In this document: piece after piece, positions 15,334 to 24,824 of the stretch
How the letters are laid out: the number at the start of each line of letters is the position of its first letter
Numbering within the stretch: the stretch's first letter is position 1
From: CAZEVY01 sp964515555
GTDB lineage: Bacteria > Acidobacteriota > Terriglobia > Bryobacterales > Bryobacteraceae
Assembly (NCBI GenBank): GCA_964515555.1
Contig: CAZEVY010000081.1
Coordinates: forward strand, 1-24,824
Reading direction: 5' to 3'
Length of the DNA stretch: 24,824 bases
The notes under the pieces: model-generated
Databases searched by the model: none
Told to the model about the DNA's origin: nothing
Seen by the model: only the letters and a program-made list of their open reading frames with translations
Program-made: the position numbers and the translations under genes

Positions 15334-16091
15334 CCGCCGTCGCCTTCGCAGCCGTCTGCCGGGCGCAGGCGCCGCCGGAACTTGAAATCCGCGTCATCTA
15401 CGACAACACCTCGGCGCGCGCCGACGTCAAGGAAGACTGGGGCTTTAGCGCGGTGGTGACATTCAAAGGCCGGCGCGTTCTGTTCGACTCCGGCACCAAG
15501 CCCGAGCTGTTCCTCGAAAACCTCAAGAAGCTCGACGTAGACCCCAAGTCCATCGAGCAGACCATCATCTCGCACACCCACGACGATCACCGCAGCGGCG
15601 TCTACAAGCTCTACCCGCTCAACCCCCGCATGAAGGTCCACTTCCTCGACCTGTTCACACTGGAGGCCTTTCAGGACGCGGCGAAGATCGGCATGCGTCC
15701 CGATCGCGTCACACGCCCCTTCGAGCTGTTGCCCGGCATGTACTCCACCGGCACGGTCGCCGGCGACCCGCCCGAGCAGTCGCTTCTCATCGAGACCAGC
15801 CACGGCATGGTGATGCTGGTCGGATGCAGCCATCCCGGCGTCGTGCAGATGGTGGAGGCGGCCGAGCGGCAGCGCAAGAAGAACTCGGTGCGATTGCTGC
15901 TGGGCGGCTTTCACATGTTCCGGCAGCGGCCCGAGCAGATCGCGCCGCAGATCGTGAGGCTGAAAGAGCTGGGCGTCGAGCGCATCCTGCCCGCGCACTG
16001 CACCGGCGACCTTGCCCGGCAGATGATCCGCGACACCTTCAAGTCGGGATACGACACCGCGGGCGCGGGCAAGGTGATCGCGCTGCCCTAA
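15312..16091 (+). CDS. Exported metallo-beta-lactamase-fold hydrolase
   Basis: 259 residues with a signal peptide (MARAAGVAAVAFAAVCRAQA). Zinc motif IISHTHDDHRSG (H-x-H-x-D-H), then LVGCSHPGVVQM, LLLGGFHMF and LPAHCTGDLARQM. The set G-C-S-H-P-G plus G-G-F-H plus H-C-T-G is that of the family named after dihydropterin-linked 4-(beta-D-ribofuranosyl)aminobenzene-5'-phosphate synthase in archaea; bacterial relatives are hydrolases of unknown substrate. Start ATG at 15312 overlaps the upstream gene by 22 bases and gives the signal peptide. Both genes encode exported proteins, so a shared extracytoplasmic task is possible. The 147 bases after its stop hold only a GC-rich hairpin and the next promoter. 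Confidence 0.85.
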   Translation: MARAAGVAAVAFAAVCRAQAPPELEIRVIYDNTSARADVKEDWGFSAVVTFKGRRVLFDSGTKPELFLENLKKLDVDPKSIEQTIISHTHDDHRSGVYKLYPLNPRMKVHFLDLFTLEAFQDAAKIGMRPDRVTRPFELLPGMYSTGTVAGDPPEQSLLIETSHGMVMLVGCSHPGVVQMVEAAERQRKKNSVRLLLGGFHMFRQRPEQIAPQIVRLKELGVERILPAHCTGDLARQMIRDTFKSGYDTAGAGKVIALP

Positions 16092-16161
16092 GGTGGGCTG
16101 TCCTCCAGGGCGGCGTGCGACTCTCCGGTGTCGCGCAACGGGCGGGGCCTGGGGACCCCGC

Positions 16162-16179
16162 GCGGCGCCGGAGCGCCGC
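16162..16179. repeat. GC-rich hairpin, REP-like
   Basis: GCGGCGC and GCGCCGC are perfect 7-base arms around the tetraloop CGGA, and a second GGGG...CCCC dyad lies just before it (about 16144-16159). There is no T-run, so it is not a typical intrinsic terminator, though it could slow transcription out of the upstream gene. Its compact form resembles short repeated intergenic elements; only one copy is seen here. Confidence 0.45.
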
Positions 16180-16238
16180 CCCACCAACTGGCCGGCCCGC
16201 GCGGATTCCGCCGCCCCTGCGCTAATCTGAAGGCTGTC

Positions 16239-16430
16239 ATGTTCTCCTCCAACGTCAAACTCAGCAAGGACCTCATGAAGCGCATCGAGAAGTGCGCCAA
16301 GAAGACCGGCTACACTTCCGCCCAGGAATTCGTCGAGCACGCCGTCGAGAAGGAGCTCACGCGACTGGAAGAAGCCGATTCCGACGAAGAGATCACCCGC
16401 AAGCTCAAGGGCCTCGGATACCTGGAGTAG
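16239..16430 (+). CDS. 63-residue ribbon-helix-helix-like protein
   Basis: The sequence opens with MFSSNVKLSKDLMKRIEKCA, a short strand then a helix, followed by GYTSAQEFVEHAVEKEL and an acidic linker, and ends in KLKGLGYLE. This is the size and helix pattern of a CopG/Arc-type ribbon-helix-helix protein, which would bind DNA as a dimer. No toxin gene is next to it; instead the downstream genes are a membrane protein and Sat-CysC, so it may regulate that cluster. Start ATG at 16239 has a GAAGG ribosome site 5 bases before it and a TAATCT -10-like box (16223-16228). An upstream in-frame start at 16128 would run through the GC hairpin and is unlikely. The next start codon is 2 bases after the stop. 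Confidence 0.8.
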   Translation: MFSSNVKLSKDLMKRIEKCAKKTGYTSAQEFVEHAVEKELTRLEEADSDEEITRKLKGLGYLE

Positions 16431-16432
16431 CC

Positions 16433-17164
16433 GTGGCCTTCGCGATTCTCGCGCTCGGAAGCCTCCTGGCCGGCATCGGCATGCTGTGGGTCTTCCGCGT
16501 CACCTCCGATCAGCGGGCTATCAAGGCGCTCAAGCGGAAGCGCTCGGCCTACCTGCTCGAAATGCGCCTCTTCGGCGACGAGCCCTCGCTCATCTGGCGC
16601 GCGCAAAATGCGCTGGTGGCCGCCAACATCCGCTACGTCGGAGTGATGCTGAAGCCCTTCGTCGTGCTGATCGCGCCGATGCTGCTGCTCTTCGTGCAGA
16701 TCGACGCCTTCTACGGCCGGCGCCCCCTCCCGGTCGGCGAGACGGCGCTGGTCACCGCGCAGCTCGACGCCGCGTCGGGCGAAGCGCCGAGGCTCGAAAC
16801 ACCGGAAGGACTCGCCGTCGAAGGACCGCCCGTGCGCGCCGTCGAAGAGCGCCAGGTGACGTGGCGCGTGCGGCCGTCGAAGCCGCTTGACGGGGCCGTG
16901 AAGGTCGGCGGGCAGGAGAAACGCATCGTCGCCGGCGATGGGACGCGGTACATCGTCGCGCGGCGCGTGCAGTCGTGGGGTGACTGGTTCTGGGAACCGG
17001 CGGAGTCGCGCCTGCCCGCGGGGCCGGTGCGATGGATCGAGGTGTCGTATCCCGCGACGGACGTTCGCGGCCTGGGGATCGAGCTGCACTGGATCGTCTG
17101 GTTCTTCGTTCTGTCGATGATCTCGGCGCTGGTGTTTCGGGGCTGGATGAAGGTGACTTTCTGA
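16433..17164 (+). CDS. Three-TM protein with EMC3/DUF106 (Oxa1/YidC superfamily)-like layout
   Basis: 243 residues. TM1 (1-21) is followed by a basic, helical, soluble stretch (25-66: DQRAIKALKRKRSAYLLEMR, later WRAQNALVAANIRY), then TM2 (72-92, LKPFVVLIAPMLLLFVQID). A beta-rich region of about 125 residues follows (95-218), then TM3 (219-237) and a short basic tail. N-out TM1, a cytosolic helical hairpin, then TM2 with K-P and a mid-helix proline is the arrangement of archaeal DUF106 and eukaryotic EMC3/TMCO1. The large loop between TM2 and TM3 would be periplasmic. This is pattern recognition, not a search result; an unrelated three-TM protein remains possible. Start GTG at 16433 with GGAG 7 bases upstream; its stop overlaps the CTG start of Sat-CysC. 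Confidence 0.7.
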   Translation: MAFAILALGSLLAGIGMLWVFRVTSDQRAIKALKRKRSAYLLEMRLFGDEPSLIWRAQNALVAANIRYVGVMLKPFVVLIAPMLLLFVQIDAFYGRRPLPVGETALVTAQLDAASGEAPRLETPEGLAVEGPPVRAVEERQVTWRVRPSKPLDGAVKVGGQEKRIVAGDGTRYIVARRVQSWGDWFWEPAESRLPAGPVRWIEVSYPATDVRGLGIELHWIVWFFVLSMISALVFRGWMKVTF

Positions 17165-18852
17165 GCGAGCTGATTACACCCTACGGCGGAAAGCTCGTCG
17201 ACCTCCTGCTCACCGGCGAGGAGCGCGATGACACGCTGCGCCGCGCCGCCGAGCTTCCCAGCGCGCTGCTCTCCCCACGCTCGCTCTGCGACATCGAACT
17301 CATGGCGACGGGCGCCTTTTCGCCCCTCAACCGCTTCCTCGGCCGCGCCGACTACGATCGCGTCCTCGACGACATGCGCCTCGCCGACGGGACCGTCTAT
17401 CCGGTTCCGGTCACGCTCCCCGTCGCCAACGCTCCCACGCTCGACGGCAAGGAGATCACCCTCCGCAGCGCCAATAACGAGCGCATCGCCGTGATGCACG
17501 TCGAGGAAGTCTTCGAGTGGGACCGCGATCGCGAGGCCCGCCTCGTCTACGGAACCACCGACGGGCGTCACCCGCTGGTGGCCGAGATGTCGTCCTGGCC
17601 CCGATGGTATGTAAGCGGCCCGCTGCGCGTGCTGAACATTCCGCGGCATCACGACTTTCCCGTGCTGCGCCGCACGCCCGCCGTCGTGCGCCAGTTGCTC
17701 GGCGAGATCGGGAATCCGCGCGTGGCCGCTTTCCACGTGCGCGGTCCCATCCATCGGGCGCACGAGGAGATCGCGCGGCGGGCCGCCGAACGTATCGGCG
17801 CGACGCTGCTGTTTCACCCCGCCGTGGGCCTCGCGCGCCACGGCGACGCCGACCACTACACGCGCGTGCGCACGTACCTGGCCATGGCCGAGCGGTATTT
17901 TGACGCCTCGCGCACCGTGCTCGCGCTGCTGCCGCTGGCGACGCGGCTGGCCGGCCCGCGGGAGGCGGTGTGGCACGCGATCATCCGCCGCAACTTCGGC
18001 GCCAGCCACTTCATCGCCGGACGCGACCACGCCTCGCCCGACAGCGGATCGTTCTACGGTCCTTATGACGCGCAGGATCTGCTCGCCAGGTTCGCCGGCG
18101 AAATCGGCGTGGAGACGACGCCGTTCCGCGAGATCGTCTACCTGCCCGAGGAGGGCCGCTACGAGGAAGAGTCGCAGGCGCCGCCCGAGGCGAAGCGGCT
18201 GACGGTCTCCGGCGTCGAAATGCGCGACGGGTATCTGGCGCGCGGCCGCCAGTTGCCCGCATGGCTGACGCGGCCCGAAGTGGCCGACATTCTGGCACGC
18301 GCCTATCCGCCGACCGACCGCCAGGGCTTCGTGCTGTGGTTCACGGGACTGCCGTCGGCGGGCAAGTCGACCATCGCCGAGATTCTCTCGGTGATGCTGA
18401 TGGAGCACGGCCGCCAGGTGACGCTGCTCGACGGCGACGTCGTGCGCACGCATCTCTCCAAGGGCCTGGGCTTCTCGAAAGAGGACCGCGACACCAACAT
18501 CCTGCGCATCGGCTTCGTCGCGTCGGAAATCGCGCGGCATAACGGCGTCGCCATCGCCGCGGCGGTGAGTCCCTATCGCTCGACACGCGATCAGGTGCGT
18601 ACGATGGCGGGCGCCGGCCGCTTCGTCGAAATCTACGCCGCGACGCCCATCGAAATCTGCGAGCAGCGCGACGTGAAGGGCTACTACGCGCGCGCGCGAG
18701 CCGGCGAGCTTCGGGGCTTCACCGGCGTCGACGATCCCTATGAGCCCCCGCACTCCCCCGAGATCACGTTAACGACCCACGATTGCGCTCCGCCGGAGAA
18801 CGCGCGCAAGGTGATCGCCTACCTGCGAGCCCGGGGCTTCCTGGCGAGCTGA
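17161..18852 (+). CDS. Bifunctional ATP sulfurylase / APS kinase
   Basis: 563 residues. Residues 1-160 are the PUA-like N-domain (SELITPYGGKLVDLL, CDIELMATGAFSPLNRF). Residues 160-385 are ATP sulfurylase, with HVRGPIHRAHEE (192-203), GPREAVWHAIIRRNFGASHF and GRDHA...YGPYDAQ. Residues 390-563 are APS kinase with P-loop GLPSAGKST (396-404), LLDGDVVRTHL and AVSPYRSTRD. Together they turn sulfate and ATP into PAPS. In the sulfurylase the usual Q-x-R-N-P-x-H-R-x-H reads H-x-R-G-P-x-H-R-x-H. Start: no ATG, GTG or TTG exists near the conserved N-terminus, but CTG at 17161 gives x-SELITPYGGKL. It overlaps the previous stop (CTGA) and has AAGG 8 bases upstream, so CTG is the likely start. Confidence 0.9.
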   Translation: MSELITPYGGKLVDLLLTGEERDDTLRRAAELPSALLSPRSLCDIELMATGAFSPLNRFLGRADYDRVLDDMRLADGTVYPVPVTLPVANAPTLDGKEITLRSANNERIAVMHVEEVFEWDRDREARLVYGTTDGRHPLVAEMSSWPRWYVSGPLRVLNIPRHHDFPVLRRTPAVVRQLLGEIGNPRVAAFHVRGPIHRAHEEIARRAAERIGATLLFHPAVGLARHGDADHYTRVRTYLAMAERYFDASRTVLALLPLATRLAGPREAVWHAIIRRNFGASHFIAGRDHASPDSGSFYGPYDAQDLLARFAGEIGVETTPFREIVYLPEEGRYEEESQAPPEAKRLTVSGVEMRDGYLARGRQLPAWLTRPEVADILARAYPPTDRQGFVLWFTGLPSAGKSTIAEILSVMLMEHGRQVTLLDGDVVRTHLSKGLGFSKEDRDTNILRIGFVASEIARHNGVAIAAAVSPYRSTRDQVRTMAGAGRFVEIYAATPIEICEQRDVKGYYARARAGELRGFTGVDDPYEPPHSPEITLTTHDCAPPENARKVIAYLRARGFLAS

Positions 18853-18863
18853 ATCCCGATACG

Positions 18864-19652
18864 ATGAACGCCTTTCGAATCGCGCTTGCCAACCTCCGGT
18901 TCCCGGCGACCGCGGAGCAATCGGTCGCGGCGGCTGAGCAGGCTATCGCACAAGCGGCGGCGGAGGGCGCCGGCATCGTCTGTTTTCCCGAGTGCTTCGT
19001 GCCCGGCTACCGGGCGAAGGACAAGGGTGTGCCGCCCCCCGACCAGGCGTTCCTGGAGCGCGCCTGGTCTTCCATCGCGGCGGCCGCGGCTCGGGCGCGG
19101 GTGGCGGTGGTCCTCGGCACCGAGCGCGTCGTCGATGGCGCTTTGATCGCCACTGCGCTGGTCGTCGATCGAGACGGCTCGGTAGCCGGCTTCCAGGACA
19201 AGGTGCAGATCGATCCCTCCGAGGAAGCGACCTATACGCCGGGTTCGGGGAGGCGCGTTTTCCAGACCGGACCGCTGACATTCGGGGTCGCCATCTGCCA
19301 CGAGGGGTGGCGATATCCGGAGACCGTCCGATGGGCGGCGCGGCGCGGGGCGCACGTAGTGTTCCATCCCCACTTTCACGAAGCCGAGCCGGGCGGTAAC
19401 CGGCCGTCGGCGTTCGCCGATCCCGCCAACACTTTCCACGAGAAGGCGATTCTGTGCCGCGCCGCCGAGAACACCTGCTATGTCGCGAGCGTCAATTGCG
19501 CCAGCGCCGGCTCGCCGACCACCTCCGCGGTGGTGCGTCCCGATGGAACGCTGTTGTGCTGGCAGCCCTACGGCGTGGAAGGATTGCTGATCGCCGACAT
19601 CGACCTCGACGCCGCCACCGGCCTGCTCGCCTCGCGCTGCCGGTCGTACTGA
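18864..19652 (+). CDS. Carbon-nitrogen hydrolase (nitrilase superfamily)
   Basis: 262 residues, cytosolic. The catalytic triad is complete: E43 in CFPECFVPGY, K113 in FQDKVQIDPSEE and C145 in GVAICHEGWRYPE. The superfamily hydrolyses nitriles, amides or N-carbamoyl compounds through a cysteine thioester; the substrate cannot be told here. The segment FHPHFHEAEPGGN, rich in His, follows the active site. Start ATG at 18864, 11 bases after the Sat-CysC stop; no strong ribosome site is seen, so coupling to the upstream gene is likely. It closes the cluster of ribbon-helix-helix, membrane protein, Sat-CysC and hydrolase. The next 340 bases contain no intact gene, only the BrnT-like relic on the other strand. 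Confidence 0.87.
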   Translation: MNAFRIALANLRFPATAEQSVAAAEQAIAQAAAEGAGIVCFPECFVPGYRAKDKGVPPPDQAFLERAWSSIAAAAARARVAVVLGTERVVDGALIATALVVDRDGSVAGFQDKVQIDPSEEATYTPGSGRRVFQTGPLTFGVAICHEGWRYPETVRWAARRGAHVVFHPHFHEAEPGGNRPSAFADPANTFHEKAILCRAAENTCYVASVNCASAGSPTTSAVVRPDGTLLCWQPYGVEGLLIADIDLDAATGLLASRCRSY

Positions 19653-19696
19653 ATCGCCGGGCTGGAGGCGAGAGCTCGCGGTTACGCTTTCGGGAT

Positions 19697-19925
19697 CTAG
19701 CCAGACCGCTCCCGGGCCTGGCGTGCCACGTAATGTTCGCCCTCTTCGTCCTCGCGAACCTCGAAGACGACCGAGTAAAGGCGCCCCCGAACCCAGCCGA
19801 TCGCTCGAGACTGCTCCGGTGCGTCCGAACGTTGCGTGAGCCAGTACGGCGACGAGAAGAGTTACAGTGCCTCCTCGAAACCGATTCCGCGCCTTGGGTT
19901 CGACCGAGTCGAAGTGGAAGCGCAT
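19697..19925 (-). pseudogene. Decayed BrnT-like (DUF497) toxin gene
   Basis: Reading the minus strand from ATG 19925 gives MRFHFDSVEPKARNR. A different frame then continues with GIGFEEAL, a TAA stop (19864-19862), LFSSPYWLTQRSDAPEQ, and SRAIGWVRGRLYSVVFEVRE and EDEEGEHYVARQARERSG before a TAG (19699-19697). The order matches DUF497/BrnT proteins: F-x-[FW]-D at the start, G-I-x-F-E-E-A, then R-x-x-x-I-G-x-x-x-G-R-x-x-x-V-V-[FY]. One frameshift and one internal stop would make it non-functional, and the C-terminal A-T-x-x-E-R-x-x-Y part is missing. No BrnA antitoxin is recognisable nearby. A TATATT box 5 bases before the ATG looks like its former promoter. Confidence 0.6.
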
Positions 19926-19992
19926 GGAGCAATATAACTGCTATACCATTTGCGACGTTCGCCGTTCGACTTCGAATCTCGCGGGGCCGGAC

Positions 19993-24018
<4,026 letters not shown>

Positions 24019-24026
24019 ATGGAGAC

Positions 24027-24032
24027 AGTATA
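24027..24032 (-). promoter_or_regulatory. Leaderless-type -10 box of the cytochrome gene
   Basis: TATACT on the minus strand ends 8 bases before the ATG at 24018, in the 46-base space after the CpaE-like gene. No Shine-Dalgarno sequence precedes the ATG and no clear -35 is visible, so a leaderless message is likely. Confidence 0.45.
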
Positions 24033-24064
24033 CGAGGTTGCGGGCGTAGCGACCGCCCGAGGGC

Positions 24065-24824
24065 CTACTTCGACCCGGTGGGAGCAGTGAGGCGGGCCGG
24101 CAGCACGTGGAACATTTCCAGGAACTTCCGCTTCTTGTTGCCGAGCGCCTGTGGAGCCGCCCGCGACAGCAACTGCTCGGCGAAGCCTACGAACTGGCGC
24201 CCAAGGTCGGAGTTCACGTTCACTCCCTTACCCTCGGTGAGCGCCGTGTGCACGCCGCGATAGTCGTTGGGGAAGGCCACCTGGATGGGCACCCCGAGGA
24301 GCTGCTCGATCTGCGAGGCCGGGATCAGCGAGCGTTTCTGCGCGCGATTGAGCAGGACCGTGACGCGGTCGGCGAGGTCGAGACTTTGCAGCAGGTTCAG
24401 CTTCTGGCGCGCCAGGTGCAGCGCCGGGATCTCCTGGGTGGTCACCAGAAAGATCCGCTTAGACTCGTGCATGATCTCCAGGGAGAACTTTTCCATGTTG
24501 CCCGAAAGGTCCAGGCAGATCACCTTGTAGAACCTGCGCGCGAACGAGAGCAACTCGCGCACCTGGTTCGATTCGATGCGCGTCTGCGGATCGAGCTTGC
24601 CGCACGGGAGGACGTGCAGATTGCCGACGCCGGAGACCAGCTGCGGCCACAGGTGCTCGTCCATCTTGAGCGCGTTTTCGCAGGCGTCGTAGACCGTGTA
24701 GGAGGCGTCCAGCTTCATCATGAAGCCGATCAGGCCGCTGTTGAGGTCGAAATCGCCGAGCAGCACCGGCGCCTGCGAAAGGTTCGCCAGCGCGACCCCC
24801 GAGTTGAGGGCGACTGTCGAAGTA
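24065..24824 (-). CDS. cpaE: CpaE/MinD-like P-loop ATPase, C-terminal part
   Basis: The gene enters from beyond base 24824; 252 codons are visible. The first ones, TSTVALNSGVALANLSQ followed by PVLLGDFDLNSGLIGFMM, are the end of a deviant Walker A (G-x-G-T-S-T) and the D-x-D-L/x-x-G switch of the ParA/MinD/CpaE group. VICLDLSGNMEKFSLEIMHES is the Walker B region, and VTVLLNRAQKR and IPASQIEQLLGVPI follow as in CpaE, an ATPase that localises Flp/tad pilus assembly. No other tad gene is inside the window, but they would be expected upstream of the edge. The stop is followed after 46 bases by the large cytochrome gene, which seems to have its own promoter. Confidence 0.8.
   Translation of the reverse strand, partial: TSTVALNSGVALANLSQAPVLLGDFDLNSGLIGFMMKLDASYTVYDACENALKMDEHLWPQLVSGVGNLHVLPCGKLDPQTRIESNQVRELLSFARRFYKVICLDLSGNMEKFSLEIMHESKRIFLVTTQEIPALHLARQKLNLLQSLDLADRVTVLLNRAQKRSLIPASQIEQLLGVPIQVAFPNDYRGVHTALTEGKGVNVNSDLGRQFVGFAEQLLSRAAPQALGNKKRKFLEMFHVLPARLTAPTGSK

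Noticed and set aside
24065..24824. The P-loop ATPase as a chromosome-partition ParA or MinD.
   Set aside because: The C-terminal text and the long N-terminal extension implied by the missing start fit CpaE better, but the decisive N-terminal domain is outside the window.

Overview
The window is GC-rich, densely coded DNA. The most likely source is an Acidobacteriota genome of the Solibacter/Bryobacter type, probably a metagenome or draft scaffold because a 10-N gap sits inside iscS. That assignment rests on gene content and style (CRTAC1-type FG-GAP/ASPIC protein, Uma2 and MazF genes, c-type cytochrome with HEAT repeats, a fused ATP sulfurylase/APS kinase, DUF4198 protein). It is an inference, as no rRNA, tRNA or phylogenetic marker other than housekeeping proteins is present. 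I see no insertion sequence, phage, CRISPR array or RNA gene.

Layout. Bases 1-1643 (minus) are an isc operon, iscR-iscS-iscU, with iscU cut by the window edge and the iscS active-site loop lost in the gap. Bases 1800-2487 (plus) are a type II toxin-antitoxin pair (ribbon-helix-helix antitoxin plus MazF/PemK toxin) with a 14-bp palindrome over its -10 box. Bases 2496-4454 (minus) encode a YjhG-type xylonate dehydratase; its upstream region holds two neighbouring palindromes. Bases 4729-7145 (plus) form a housekeeping run: coaD, an aspartate aminotransferase and a short mannose-6-phosphate isomerase. An Uma2-family gene follows. On the minus strand come an SBP56/methanethiol-oxidase-type gene and a six-TM protein immediately downstream. 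A CRTAC1-like secreted protein diverges from them.

Bases 11669-13912 (minus) are a tight operon of cyclophilin, a YVTN/YncE-like beta-propeller and a DUF4198 secreted protein. Divergent from it is a pair of exported proteins: an M61-like peptidase homologue whose HExxH reads HHxxH, and an overlapping metallo-beta-lactamase-fold protein. Bases 16239-19652 (plus) are a compact four-gene cluster: a 63-residue ribbon-helix-helix-like protein, a three-TM protein with the layout of the EMC3/DUF106 branch of the Oxa1/YidC superfamily, a Sat-CysC fusion starting at CTG, and a carbon-nitrogen hydrolase. This cluster is the best candidate in the window for something not described before. Next is a frameshifted BrnT-like relic. 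A 1341-residue di-haem-motif protein that also carries a prenyltransferase-like toroid and HEAT-like repeats follows, and then a CpaE/MinD-like ATPase cut by the window edge.

Across the window several genes have a TANNNT-type -10 box only 5-12 bases before the start codon and no usable Shine-Dalgarno sequence, which suggests leaderless or near-leaderless transcripts.
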